Assembly (NCBI GenBank): GCA_035649275.1
Contig: DASRJW010000006.1
Coordinates: forward strand, 1 to 28,234
DNA: 28,234 nucleotides
Reading direction: 5' to 3'
DNA from: Candidatus Krumholzibacteriia bacterium
GTDB taxonomy: Bacteria > Krumholzibacteriota > Krumholzibacteriia > G020349025
Positions 8,781 through 17,722 of the stretch are shown piece after piece. Both the position numbers and the translations under genes were made by a program. The stretch's first letter is position 1, and every line of letters begins with the position of its first letter. The notes under the pieces were generated by a model. That model had not been told where the DNA came from. It searched no databases and saw nothing but the letters and a program-made list of their open reading frames with translations.

Positions 8781-8809
8781 ATTATTCCTGAGGCTCTGGC
8801 CGATGTCCA
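8781..8809 (-). promoter_or_regulatory. Sigma70-type promoter for the PIG-L/symporter operon
   Basis: Reading the minus strand, TGGACA (8809-8804) and AATAAT (8786-8781) are separated by exactly 17 bases; each matches the consensus at five of six positions. Transcription would start near 8775, giving a leader of roughly 40 bases before the GTG at 8732. The AT-rich -10 box stands out in this GC-rich sequence. Confidence 0.5.
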
Positions 8810-8822
8810 CAGGGGCCGGGGG

Positions 8823-8839
8823 GCCTCGCTTGGCGAGGC
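8823..8839. other. Inverted repeat in divergent promoter region
   Basis: GCCTCGC-TTG-GCGAGGC forms a perfect seven-base-pair stem with a three-base loop. It lies between the PIG-L promoter and a -10-like TACAAT (8862-8867) facing the phosphatase gene. It could be an operator or a mere chance palindrome in GC-rich DNA; there is no T-tract to make it a terminator. Confidence 0.25.
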
Positions 8840-8975
8840 GATGGAACCCGCGGCCAACAGATACAATGAAACGCGCGGGGGAGGCTGCACCAGGCCGTGC
8901 CCTCCGGTGGGGACTTCCCCCGGGCCCGCAACCGTTCACCACAGGTTGGAGTGAAAGGCACGCCTGGAGTCCGCG

Positions 8976-9581
8976 ATGCACGTTACCCTCCCGGAGATTC
9001 ACCTGGTCCGCCATGGAGAGACGGCGTGGACAGCTACACGGCAGCACACAGGCCTCACCGACATCCCGTTGACCGCGACCGGCGAGCGCGACGCCTACCG
9101 CCTCGGCCGGCAGCTCCAAAGGCGCAATTTCCCTCACGTCCTCACCAGTCCTCTGGTGCGGGCGCGTCGGACCTGCGAGTTAGCGGGCTTCGGCTCCCGG
9201 GCCGAAGTCGACCCCGACCTGGTGGAATGGGACTACGGCGAATACGAAGGCCGCACGACTGCTGACATCCGCGCGAAGCACCCTGGATGGCAGCTCTTCC
9301 GCGATGGTTGTCCGGGCGGCGAATCGGTGCCCGCCATCGCGGCTCGGGCGGACCGGGTCGTCGCCAGGCTGCGGTCCCTCGACGGCGACGTGGTGCTCTT
9401 CTCCAGCGGTCATTTCCTGCGTGTCCTGGCCGCGCGCTGGTTGGGGCTCGACGCCGCCCTGGGGCGCTGCTTTCTCCTCGGCACCACGACGCTGAGCATC
9501 CTCGGCTACGAGCACGGCAAGGACGAACCCGTCATCCGGCTCTGGAACGACGTCCGCCCGGGGAACGAACGCGAGGAGTGA
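8976..9581 (+). CDS. Histidine phosphatase superfamily protein (phosphoglycerate mutase-like)
   Basis: Cytosolic enzyme of 201 residues with the full catalytic set of the histidine phosphatase branch: LVRHGETAW gives the phospho-acceptor His13 with Arg12, SPLVRARRT supplies Arg62, LVEWDYGEYEG supplies the acid Glu84, and SSGHFLRVLA supplies His146. The WDYGEYEG and GGES motifs resemble the SHB17-like group of sugar bisphosphatases and acid phosphatases rather than glycolytic mutases, but the substrate is not decided by sequence. The ATG at 8976 follows TGGAGT. The gene is transcribed away from the PIG-L operon and is separated by 196 bases from the kinase gene downstream. Confidence 0.88.
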   Translation: MHVTLPEIHLVRHGETAWTATRQHTGLTDIPLTATGERDAYRLGRQLQRRNFPHVLTSPLVRARRTCELAGFGSRAEVDPDLVEWDYGEYEGRTTADIRAKHPGWQLFRDGCPGGESVPAIAARADRVVARLRSLDGDVVLFSSGHFLRVLAARWLGLDAALGRCFLLGTTTLSILGYEHGKDEPVIRLWNDVRPGNEREE

Positions 9582-9708
9582 GGCCAGATGGGTCTCCCGC
9601 GTCCGTTCGCGTATCCGCATCGGGATTTCCCCTAGGAATGTCAGTGCCCTATGCACGGCACAAGCCAGTTCATGCGATGAGTATCCGCCACACTCCAACG
9701 CACGCCTG

Positions 9709-9736
9709 TTGAGCCCCGCCAGACCTCGGGTCTAAG
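9709..9736 (+). promoter_or_regulatory. Possible promoter for the Ser/Thr kinase gene
   Basis: TTGAGC (9709-9714) and TCTAAG (9731-9736) are spaced by 16 bases and lie about 40 bases before the kinase ATG. Each matches the sigma70 consensus at four of six positions, so this is a weak candidate. Confidence 0.25.
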
Positions 9737-9777
9737 CTCTCGCTACAGCATGCCTGTGCCACTCGAGCGGAGGTCCC

Positions 9778-12420
9778 ATGAGTGCCGAGAGCGGCCAGAT
9801 GCTGTCCCACTACCGGCTCGTCGAGAAAATTGGCGAGGGCGGGATGGGTGTGGTCTGGAAGGCCGAGGACACCGTCCTCAACCGCACCGTCGCCATCAAG
9901 GTGCTGCCTGCTGACCTGACCCTCGACGAGGACCGCCGACGCATGTTCCTCGAGGAGGCGCGCCTGGCCGCCTCCGTTAGCCACGGCAACATCGTCCAGG
10001 TTCATGAGCTCGGGCGCGAACGTGACCTCGACTTCATCGTCATGGAGTACGTCGCGGGCCAGCCGCTGCGCCGCATGCTGCACGGGCAGCCTCTGCCGCC
10101 GGACAAGGTGGCGGAATGGGGCCTGCAGGTGGCGCAAGGGCTCGCCCGCGCGCATCGCAAGGGCCTCATCCACAGGGATCTCAAACCCGCGAACATCCTC
10201 GTCACGCCCGAGGGCGAACTCAAAATCGTCGACTTCGGGCTCGCGACTCTCTTCGCGCCGCCGGACTCGACCTCTCCGTCGTCGGCGTCAACGGCCGCCG
10301 AAGGGCTGCCGGGCGAGACGACCCCGATCGCGGGCACCGTGCCGTACATGTCGCCGGAGCAAGTGCGGGGCGACAAGCTCGATGCCCGGAGCGACATCTT
10401 CTCCTTCGGAACCGTGCTCTACGAGATGACAACGGGACGGCGGCCTTTTACGGGAGCCCACGCAGCCGACATCGCCCGCGAGATCCAGAGGAGCCAGCCG
10501 AGGCCCGTGCACGAGGTCGTGCCCAAAGTGCCTTTCGATCTGCATCGTATCGTCGAGAAGGCGCTGGCTCGGCGTCCGGAAGAACGCTACCAAGACATGG
10601 ACGACTTGGTTGTGGACTTGAGGCGCCTCGCCCGGGACCTGGACTCCGGCTCGTCTCCTTCCCTGGAGGACCTGCAGAGGCAGGCCAGGAATGGGATGCG
10701 GAGCAGGAGATGGCTCTCGTCGGTCGCCGCGATCCTGCTCGTCGCAGTCGTCACGACGGTCACCGCCGGCCTTCGTCGTGGTTGGTTCGGATCCCACGCC
10801 GCCAAGGCACCGCGAGAGGTGAAACTTCGCCAGCTGACCCAGAATGCCGCCGAAAACTGGGTGGAGAATGCTGCCTTGTCACCGGATGGCAAGTTCCTCG
10901 CCTTCGGAGACAAGACGGGACTTTTTGTCCGCGCTATCGAGACAGGCGAGGTGAAACAGCTTTCTTCCGAGGAGTTTTCTGTTGTGCTTCTCGCTTGGTT
11001 CCCGGACGGAATGAGTTTGCTGGCGACGACGGACCGTGGAACCTACGTGATCCACATTCTGAGCGGATCGACGAACAAACTCCTCGATACCGATGGTGGC
11101 TGTGTGTCGCCCGATGGGTCCCAGATTGCGTTCTGCAAAAACCCATCGGAGATCTGGTTGATGGGAGCCGACGGGGAGAATCCGCATCGGATCGTCAATG
11201 TCGGTGCGAAGAGACAAGTGGGTCTGCCCGTGTGGCTCCCCGACGGGAAGCGCATCGCCTTCGTGAAATTCCCTGTTGGAAGCGACAGTTTACCGGCGAT
11301 CGAGAACGTCGACACGCAGGGGCGTGACGGTATGACGGTTCTTTCCGACAAAGGTTTACAATACAAGTATGGCACGAGCGCACAACTCGCCTGCACGTCC
11401 GACTGGCGTCTCTTCTACTATCTCAACCAGGATTCGTTGCTAGCACGAGCGACGCTGTGGCAGCTGGCGCTCGAACGAGGAACCGGGAAGCCGAAGGGCG
11501 ATCCCCACAAGATCACTGAGATCGAGGGATACTTCGCCGCTGCTCTCTCGGCGAGCCAGGACGGCAGGCGCCTGGTCTTCCTGAAGAAGCTGGGGCAGCA
11601 CGATGTCTACTTCGGCCCAATCGCCGCGGACGGAAGTCTGGCCAGTCCCAGGCGTCTGACCCTTGATAACGCCTCCGATCGGCCAGTGGGCTGGACTTCC
11701 GACAGCAGAAGGGTGCTGTTCACCTCCACCCGAACGGGCACCCATCGCGTTTTCATCCAGGATATCGAAAGCGTCACGCCCGAAGTGCTGCCCTTGGAAG
11801 GGGCGGACTGCCTCAGCCCGGATGGGGCTTCCGTTCTTTCTTGCAGTAGGGGCTCGCTCTTCCGTTTTCGCCTGCCCAGCGGACCCACCGAGACATGGGT
11901 CGAGAAACTGCCCGAGGGTGCTGATGTGGTTCGATGCCCCTGGAGCTCGCCGGCATGCGTGCTCGGACCTGTGCAACGGGTTTGGAAAGACCGCGTCACT
12001 TTCTGGTCGTTGGAGACGGATGGCGGGAAGATGAACGAACTGATCACGATCGACGTGGTGCCAGGGAGGTCGAACTGGGCCGTCTCACCTGATGGTACCA
12101 GGATTGCCGTGGTGGAGACGAACGGCCGCATCCGGGTCCTGGCGATTCTTCACGGTGAGGTGAGGGAGATCCCCGTCGAGCAGAAGGGTTTCTTCCAGTC
12201 CGTGGCCTGGTCTGCGGGAGGAGAGGCGCTCTTCGTGACGGTGGTGCCCTCTGGGCCTTGGAAGTACGCGCTGCTCCGGTTCGATCTGCAGGGCCATGTG
12301 CGCGTTCTTCATGAGGGCCCTCAGTGGTGCTTCGACCCCAGACCCTCCCGCGACGGCCACTACCTGGCCTTCGGCCTGATGAACTTCGATTACAATGCTT
12401 GGCTGATCGAAGGACTCTAA
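9778..12420 (+). CDS. Transmembrane Ser/Thr protein kinase with TolB/WD40-like beta-propeller sensor domain
   Basis: Protein of 880 residues with a Hanks-type kinase domain, about residues 12-290. All key elements are visible: glycine loop GEGGMGVV (19-26), Lys41 in AIKVL, the acidic helix residue in MFLEEARLAA (56-65), HRDLKPAN (132-139), DFG (152-154), MSPEQ (191-195) and DIFSFG (206-211). The activation loop, about 155-190, is long and rich in Ser/Thr, as expected for autophosphorylation. One membrane helix (about 312-331) leads to a region of about 540 residues with repeated SPDGKFLAF, SPDGSQIAF, LPDGKRIAF and SPDGTRIAV motifs, typical of TolB/WD40 propeller blades. By topology the propeller should lie outside and act as a sensor. 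The ATG follows GCGGAGG. Neighbours give no clear substrate. Confidence 0.92.
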   Translation: MSAESGQMLSHYRLVEKIGEGGMGVVWKAEDTVLNRTVAIKVLPADLTLDEDRRRMFLEEARLAASVSHGNIVQVHELGRERDLDFIVMEYVAGQPLRRMLHGQPLPPDKVAEWGLQVAQGLARAHRKGLIHRDLKPANILVTPEGELKIVDFGLATLFAPPDSTSPSSASTAAEGLPGETTPIAGTVPYMSPEQVRGDKLDARSDIFSFGTVLYEMTTGRRPFTGAHAADIAREIQRSQPRPVHEVVPKVPFDLHRIVEKALARRPEERYQDMDDLVVDLRRLARDLDSGSSPSLEDLQRQARNGMRSRRWLSSVAAILLVAVVTTVTAGLRRGWFGSHAAKAPREVKLRQLTQNAAENWVENAALSPDGKFLAFGDKTGLFVRAIETGEVKQLSSEEFSVVLLAWFPDGMSLLATTDRGTYVIHILSGSTNKLLDTDGGCVSPDGSQIAFCKNPSEIWLMGADGENPHRIVNVGAKRQVGLPVWLPDGKRIAFVKFPVGSDSLPAIENVDTQGRDGMTVLSDKGLQYKYGTSAQLACTSDWRLFYYLNQDSLLARATLWQLALERGTGKPKGDPHKITEIEGYFAAALSASQDGRRLVFLKKLGQHDVYFGPIAADGSLASPRRLTLDNASDRPVGWTSDSRRVLFTSTRTGTHRVFIQDIESVTPEVLPLEGADCLSPDGASVLSCSRGSLFRFRLPSGPTETWVEKLPEGADVVRCPWSSPACVLGPVQRVWKDRVTFWSLETDGGKMNELITIDVVPGRSNWAVSPDGTRIAVVETNGRIRVLAILHGEVREIPVEQKGFFQSVAWSAGGEALFVTVVPSGPWKYALLRFDLQGHVRVLHEGPQWCFDPRPSRDGHYLAFGLMNFDYNAWLIEGL

Positions 12421-12942
12421 TTGCCCCATTCGCCCGCCTCGATATCGACGGCCAGCGCTTCAGCTATCGGTTTTCATTCGGCTCCTTGGGAGCTGTCGAC
12501 ACCGGCCCGTAGGCACCGCCAGCCGCTGTCTCGGACTCGGCTCCCTAGGCGCCGAGGCCGGCGCTGGAGCTTCGCCTTTTCCAGAACGCGCAACCGCCTC
12601 ACGTCACGTGCGACCCGCGAACGCTGCGTGTCAAGTTGCGAGACTGTCGGCGGCCAGGCGGGGTCACTGAGGCACACGCGGCAGACGACATAGGCCTGGT
12701 GACGCGATCTCCGCTGCGAAGTCGATTTTCCATGCGGCCCGCGCGTGCTGCCGACACCTGAGTCATGCCTTGCGCACGCAGTTCTCTTCACAACGGCCTC
12801 CAGGGGGACGCAGGGCAAGTGGACGGCGCGCGGGGCCGCCAGCCGCCGCGACCCGAATGGCGGCGCGACGCATGCGAACAAGACAGCGTGGCATGGATCG
12901 TGCGGGGATTCTGTAGGACGAAGGACCGCGAAGGAGAGCGGC
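12421..12942. other. Gene-free interval before the cytochrome gene
   Basis: This 522-base stretch holds no recognisable gene. A short hairpin, GCTCC-TTG-GGAGC at 12481-12493, lies 60 bases after the kinase stop, without a T-tract. A minus-strand open frame runs through the interval and continues under the cytochrome gene, but its translation (Arg/Pro/Ser-rich) resembles no family and it is probably antisense noise. No clear promoter is seen. The interval may contain a decayed gene. Confidence 0.4.
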
Positions 12943-14235
12943 ATGGCTCGCATCCTGTTTTGCAGCGCGGTCATCGGGGCAGTGTTGTGCGCAGGATGCC
13001 TCATTGACGAATTTTCCCCCGCTGGCGACAGTTCGGACTTCGAATCGATTCCAACCGATGATGCGTCCCTGATCGCGGCCTGCGAGAATGCCGTGGTGGA
13101 AGCGGCGTCCACGAGCTTCGGCGACCCGCTGCCCGGCCTCTCCACCGAGCTGCTGGCGCGTTTCGAAGCCGGCAAAGAGGAGTTCGAGGAAGTCGAGACG
13201 CCCGCCGATGGCCTGGGCCCCGTGTTCAACGCGCCGAGCTGCGTCGAATGCCACCAGCAGGGCGCGACCGGCGGCGGCGGCACCGTCGTCGAAACACGCT
13301 TCGGCACGCGCGGCCCCGACGGCCGGTTCGATCCACTGACGCTGCTCGGAGGTTCGCTCCAGCAGGTCCAGGGGATCACGAACGGCGATTGCACGCAGCC
13401 CCCGGAGGTCATACCCGCAGCCGCCGACGTCGTAGCCCAACGGCAAACGACACCGTTGTTCGGCCTGGGTCTACTCGACGAAGTTTCCGAGCGACTGTTG
13501 CGGTTGCTCGCCGACCCCGGTGACGCCAACCACGACGGCATCTCCGGCCGGCTGAACGTCGTCATCAGCCCCGACACGCAGGAGCCTGCAATCGGTCGCT
13601 TCGGCTGGAAGTCGCAGGTGGCGTCGCTGTTCGCATTCTCCGGGGATGCCTACGTGAACGAGATGGGCATCACCAACAACCTGTTCCCGGACGAGAACGC
13701 GCCGCAGGGGAACGCCGCCGTGTGCGACGACGATATCCCCGCGCCGGAAATCGATAACGAGGACCTGGACGGGAATGGGATCAGCGACGGCGTCGAGGCC
13801 TTCACCGACTTCATGCGCCTGCTGGCCCCGCCGCCCGTTGCGGGGGCGGCCACGCGGGCCGTGTTCCGTGGCGCCCGCCAGTTCGTGCAAGTCGGTTGCG
13901 CCCGGTGCCATCAGCCGGCCTTGGTGACCCGCAGGGTGCCGGACGTTCGGGCGCTGTCGCGCCGGCGCTTCCACCCGTTCACCGATCTGTTGCTGCACGA
14001 CATGGGCGGGCTCGCTGACGGCATCGAGCAGGGTGAGGCCAGCGCACGCGAGATGCGCACCGCACCTTTGTGGGGACTGCGGGCCAGCGCGCCGTACTTG
14101 CATGACGGCCGCGCGGCGACCATCTTGGACGCCATCATGGCCCATGACGGCGAGGGCGCGCAGGCGCGCGAGGCCTTCTCGCGTCTCTCTCCCGAGCAGC
14201 GCGCCGACCTGCTGGCATTCCTGGGTTTCATCTGA
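12943..14235 (+). CDS. Di-heme cytochrome c lipoprotein, DHOR/thiol-oxidoreductase-like (peroxidase family)
   Basis: Protein of 430 residues. A lipoprotein-type leader ends VLCAGC with Cys19 as the probable lipid site; the -3 residue is Cys, an imperfect lipobox. Two heme c motifs are present, CVECH (about 100-104) and CARCH (about 320-324), as in di-heme oxidoreductases related to cytochrome c peroxidase. Family marks include DANHDGISGRLN (about 195-206), GRFGWKSQVASL (about 219-230) and APLWGLRASAPYLHDGRA near the C-terminus. Two Asp/Asn-rich loops (DANHDGISG and DLDGNGISDG) look able to bind calcium. The protein should sit on the periplasmic face and move electrons; its substrate is unknown. 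The ATG at 12943 follows AAGGAGAG. It stands alone on its strand, so it probably has its own promoter. Confidence 0.88.
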   Translation: MARILFCSAVIGAVLCAGCLIDEFSPAGDSSDFESIPTDDASLIAACENAVVEAASTSFGDPLPGLSTELLARFEAGKEEFEEVETPADGLGPVFNAPSCVECHQQGATGGGGTVVETRFGTRGPDGRFDPLTLLGGSLQQVQGITNGDCTQPPEVIPAAADVVAQRQTTPLFGLGLLDEVSERLLRLLADPGDANHDGISGRLNVVISPDTQEPAIGRFGWKSQVASLFAFSGDAYVNEMGITNNLFPDENAPQGNAAVCDDDIPAPEIDNEDLDGNGISDGVEAFTDFMRLLAPPPVAGAATRAVFRGARQFVQVGCARCHQPALVTRRVPDVRALSRRRFHPFTDLLLHDMGGLADGIEQGEASAREMRTAPLWGLRASAPYLHDGRAATILDAIMAHDGEGAQAREAFSRLSPEQRADLLAFLGFI

Positions 14236-14325
14236 CGGCACAAACTCCTGCGCTCCGGCTCCTACGCGCACTCATCGGCGCCTCCCGCCTCTCAGACATC
14301 TCCCGTCGGCGTACGAAACGGTTCG

Positions 14326-15960
14326 TCACTTGAGTATGCAGAGGCGTTGCGCGTCGGAGCGACCGCCTGCATCTGTCCCTCGGAAGGTGGCGAAGTAGAT
14401 TCCAGATGCCACACAGTTCGGGCACAGCTCGTATCGTGTGGTCTCTCCGGCAACGGGAGCGAATTCGACGACGCGACGGCCGCGGATGTCGTAAACGAAC
14501 ACGATACCTGGCGTGGGAGCGGTGACTTCAAGAAACCGATCCCCGCCAGAATAGACGACGCGGAAGGAGGCCGGGACATTCCGGAGGCGGGCGTCGGGGG
14601 TCGCTCCCGTCGACAAGCGGCGCAGGACATTGTTGGTCACAGTGCGGGCTATGGGATCGGCTTGTCCGATGAGACCCGTCCGAGGATTGTAGTAGGGGAC
14701 GATGCCCTGCACGTAGTTCACGGTGCCACATGCAAAAACCGCTCCGCCGCCAGACAGTTCATGGTAGACCATCTCGGCGGTCCGTAGGACGCCCCCATTG
14801 TCCGAGTCCGGGAGCTCGTTGCGGGCGATCACCTCGAGGTTCGCCGGACTGTTGCTGGTTCGGGCATCCACCTCGAACCCCACCATAGGGTAGCCGAATT
14901 CTTGACCGGCCGAGACCTGGACCCCCTCGTAGGTCCAGTGGCCAGGGTCGTACACTTTGTAGGGACCTACAGGAATGCCCATGCTGCCGTTGTAATAGAC
15001 GCCCATGAGTGCCGCTGGAGGACGCAGAACGGGCCTGGCGTGCCAGTTGACCGTCACGCGTGCGTCGTCCACGTGCAGCAGCGGATCCAGCTTGGCACTC
15101 TTGAAGCACACCATGGTTTGTCCCGCATCCTCGTAGCGCACCTGCCACCACAAGGTGTTGGCCGAGAAAAAAGCCAAGCTCCCGCCGGAGTTCGCATAAC
15201 GCTCGAGTTCGTCGAACATCTCTTTGCTGTAGTACTCATCGTGTCCGACGCTCAAGAACAGCCGATAGGAATCGAGAAGGCCGGGCTCGCGATGTACGTC
15301 GAGATTCGTGCAGACCTCGTACAGATACCCCTCGGTTTCCAAGAAGGAGATGAACGGGTAGTCCCAGAGGAGAGCGTACTCAGTATCGCCGTACGGGCCC
15401 TTGAAGGGGCGCTGGAAGGAAACGTGGGTGGCCCGTCCGCTGAGGCCGGCTTCATAGGCGCCGTAGAGGCTCTTGCCGCCGTAGCGGTTGTATGCCTGCC
15501 AGGTGTTCGTCGACAGCTGCACGAGAATGGGGGCGACACTTCCCGGAATCCGAGCCCGCACGGCGAAGGGGATACGCGTCGAATCAGTTCCCGCCACGAG
15601 GTGTGCCAGGTAGGCGCCGGGCCGCCAGGATTCAGGAACGATCACTCGGTTGGTCACTGGCCAGTTGCACCCCAACCAGGCGCTGTCGGGGATGCTCCAA
15701 TGATGGCCGGGCCATTCACCCAAGTCCCCGATCTTCATGAGCCTCGCCCGCTGTTGCAGCACGCTCAGGTGGTACGTCGCGTGCTCGCTGCGAACGTGCA
15801 GCTCCAGCGTGTCTCCATTCCGCAGGCTCGTTTCGGTGAGGTAGCCCTCGAGCGGAAGCGCACCCAGCGCTTTGGGCTGCAGGGTGAGCACGATGAAGGG
15901 AATGATGAAGAGCCTGCCGCCGCGGATGGGATGTCCCATACAGACGCGGAGCCTGGGCAT
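14326..15960 (-). CDS. Secreted N,N-dimethylformamidase beta-subunit-like protein with sorting-like C-terminus
   Basis: Exported protein of 544 residues. The N-terminus has a long leader (hydrophobic run FIIPFIVLTLQPKALGA). Residues about 75-450 carry the signature of the dimethylformamidase large-subunit C-terminal domain family: STNTWQAYNRYGGKSLYG (150-167), LFLSVGHDEYYSKEMFDEL (234-252), GGSLAFFSANTLWWQ (259-273) and PMVGFEVD (358-365). Characterised DMFase uses a mononuclear iron held by two Tyr and one Glu; candidate Tyr and Glu residues lie in these motifs but cannot be matched with certainty. Residues about 470-544 form a FlgD/T9SS-like beta module with VYDIRGRRVV and SGIYFATF, ending CILK. 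The ATG at 15960 follows GGAGG at five bases; a TTG at 15972 is rejected. It is probably an extracellular amidase-like or glycan-active enzyme. Confidence 0.8.
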   Translation of the reverse strand: MPRLRVCMGHPIRGGRLFIIPFIVLTLQPKALGALPLEGYLTETSLRNGDTLELHVRSEHATYHLSVLQQRARLMKIGDLGEWPGHHWSIPDSAWLGCNWPVTNRVIVPESWRPGAYLAHLVAGTDSTRIPFAVRARIPGSVAPILVQLSTNTWQAYNRYGGKSLYGAYEAGLSGRATHVSFQRPFKGPYGDTEYALLWDYPFISFLETEGYLYEVCTNLDVHREPGLLDSYRLFLSVGHDEYYSKEMFDELERYANSGGSLAFFSANTLWWQVRYEDAGQTMVCFKSAKLDPLLHVDDARVTVNWHARPVLRPPAALMGVYYNGSMGIPVGPYKVYDPGHWTYEGVQVSAGQEFGYPMVGFEVDARTSNSPANLEVIARNELPDSDNGGVLRTAEMVYHELSGGGAVFACGTVNYVQGIVPYYNPRTGLIGQADPIARTVTNNVLRRLSTGATPDARLRNVPASFRVVYSGGDRFLEVTAPTPGIVFVYDIRGRRVVEFAPVAGETTRYELCPNCVASGIYFATFRGTDAGGRSDAQRLCILK

Positions 15961-16015
15961 CGAAGCCTCCAAGCCTGTGGCCGGGGGAGGCCGGACCTCA
16001 ACGGGAACTCATCTC

Positions 16016-16045
16016 TTTCTATTCTGCTGCAGAGCGTCACGTCAA
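16016..16045 (-). promoter_or_regulatory. Probable promoter of the DMFase-like gene
   Basis: On the minus strand TTGACG (16045-16040) and TAGAAA (16021-16016) are spaced by 18 bases. They lie in the 136-base gap after the glycosyltransferase stop and would give a leader of about 50 bases. The -35 box matches at five of six positions and the -10 box at four. This supports separate transcription of the DMFase-like gene. Confidence 0.4.
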
Positions 16046-16096
16046 GGGAAACAGATCCGGCTTGGATCGAGATGAGGAATCCGATTCTCGGATGGG

Positions 16097-17722
16097 CTAC
16101 TTCAAGCGTTCTACCGGCGGACTCGAGTTCTGCACCTCGCCATCGTGGCTGGGGAGTGGTGTAGGAACCTGGCGCAATTCGAGAATCCTCATGCAACGCT
16201 CAAACTCCTCGTCATCGAGGAACATTCTGAGCCGACGGGGCGACTGCAGGAAGAGATCGACGTGTTCGATCAAGTACTCGGGATAGCGGCCGGCGTCGAT
16301 CGCTGCAACGGCGGCATTGTTCACCATCCCATCGAGGTTCACCACCGTGATGAGAGGGTACCAGCCGGCGACATATCCAGCTGCTCCTGCATCGAAGAGG
16401 CCGATCCGCAAGCCCTTGGGGAAGAGCTCGAGAGCATGATCGAACTGCGCGCGCCAGCGGTACTCGGCCCCTCGACGGTGGTGCGGTTGGGCCTGGACGT
16501 TGATGAGCACCAGCCCGATCTGGACGCCGAGAAGGGGCAGCAAAGTCACGAGGAGCCTGTTGCCTCGAACCGAACGGAAACCGGAGGTCACACCAGCACC
16601 GACGAACATCGCAGAGAGAGCGGAAACCGGCGCTGCATACCACGGCGCATAGAATCCAAGGACGACACCGTACACGACGACATGAGCCAGAATGTAGACC
16701 ACTCCGACAGACAGCAAGTCGGTCGCCCCGCGCGCCTGCAGCCGCCGCGCCCCCAGAGCCGCCAACCACGATCCCGGAACCAGCCAGAGGGCCAAGAGCC
16801 ACGGCGTCCAGCGAGCCTTCATCTCGTAGTCGACAGACAGCGACCGTAACACTACGACGACGGGGGCGAAGAGGCGCGTCACCGCGGTCTTGATGGCCGC
16901 GTTCGGGCTCGATCCATCATGAGGCAGTGCACCCCACAACACGGACGAGTGGCGCTTGATTCGTCCGGAGACCTGCTCGAGGGTGCCGAACGTTCTTTGG
17001 TTCCAAGCGAACCAAGGCGTGAGCACGATCGCCGCCGTCGAGCCCACGAGCACCAACCGGCGCAGGCGCTGTCCCCACCGCGCCGGAAGTCGCAGGACGA
17101 CGGCGATCAGGACACAAGCACAGAGAAGGATCTGATCCGTCCTCGCCAGCCCGCACATCCCCCAAAGAAAGCCCGTGGCAGCAGCGTGTTGTTTCGGCGC
17201 TCGCTGCATCCATTGTCGATCCAGATTCACCTGGAGGAAGGCGAGAAGAAGGAGCGCGACGAGCGACCCTTCCATACCGAAAAACGCCATCGCCGCGTTC
17301 GTGGGGGCGCACAGCCAGATCAGGGCCCCCAGCCAAGCCGCCCTCCGGTCGACCCATCGGTCGAGCAGGCGAAACAGAAGCAGACCGGACAGCGCGTCGA
17401 ACAGGACGTTGAGCGACAGCGCCACACGGATCGGACTCCACATCGATGTCGGCGCCATCCAGAACAACGGCACCAGGAACAGCAGCCAGAGTGGATGGAA
17501 GCCATTGGTGGGCGCGACACCGTCGAATGTGGGGCCCGCACCGAGCGCGATATTTCGTGCAATCGTGAAATAGTAGTAGGCGTCGTCCTGAATGATCGCG
17601 GTCTCGGAGAAACCGCTCCACACCAGGACGAGCTTGCACGAGAGGACGAGGACCGACACGAGGAGGAATCGATGGCGTTTCAGGACTCCTCCAGGCCGCA
17701 GCCCCAAGACGAAGCGATTCAT
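16097..17722 (-). CDS. Polytopic GT-C-like membrane glycosyltransferase
   Basis: Membrane protein of 541 residues with about ten hydrophobic helices over residues 15-440 and a soluble C-terminal part. The acidic pair Asp46-Asp47 in IIQDDAYYYFTIARNIA, just after the first helix, is the mark of GT-C enzymes that use lipid-linked sugars (PMT/ArnT/GT39-like). APTNGFHPLW follows, then further helices with AFFGMEGSL. The tail contains LFDAGAAGYVAGWY and VVNLDGMVNN, common in this uncharacterised group. The donor is probably a polyprenyl-phosphate sugar and the acceptor is unknown. The ATG at 17722 overlaps the stop of the TPR gene (ATGA), so it is probably translated by coupling within the sdh operon. 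An upstream extension in the same frame looks non-coding. Confidence 0.82.
   Translation of the reverse strand: MNRFVLGLRPGGVLKRHRFLLVSVLVLSCKLVLVWSGFSETAIIQDDAYYYFTIARNIALGAGPTFDGVAPTNGFHPLWLLFLVPLFWMAPTSMWSPIRVALSLNVLFDALSGLLLFRLLDRWVDRRAAWLGALIWLCAPTNAAMAFFGMEGSLVALLLLAFLQVNLDRQWMQRAPKQHAAATGFLWGMCGLARTDQILLCACVLIAVVLRLPARWGQRLRRLVLVGSTAAIVLTPWFAWNQRTFGTLEQVSGRIKRHSSVLWGALPHDGSSPNAAIKTAVTRLFAPVVVVLRSLSVDYEMKARWTPWLLALWLVPGSWLAALGARRLQARGATDLLSVGVVYILAHVVVYGVVLGFYAPWYAAPVSALSAMFVGAGVTSGFRSVRGNRLLVTLLPLLGVQIGLVLINVQAQPHHRRGAEYRWRAQFDHALELFPKGLRIGLFDAGAAGYVAGWYPLITVVNLDGMVNNAAVAAIDAGRYPEYLIEHVDLFLQSPRRLRMFLDDEEFERCMRILELRQVPTPLPSHDGEVQNSSPPVERLK

Noticed and set aside
8733-9137. Upstream extension of the PIG-L frame under the phosphatase gene
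   Set aside because: The added residues precede a clear signal peptide, and the GTG at 8732 has AGGAGG upstream; the region also holds the operon's promoter.
12481-12493. Hairpin after the kinase gene as a terminator
   Set aside because: Five-base stem with no following T-tract; too weak in GC-rich DNA.
14313-14326. ACGAA-ACGG-TTCGT hairpin at the end of the DMFase-like gene
   Set aside because: Short stem without a T-tract; not a convincing terminator.
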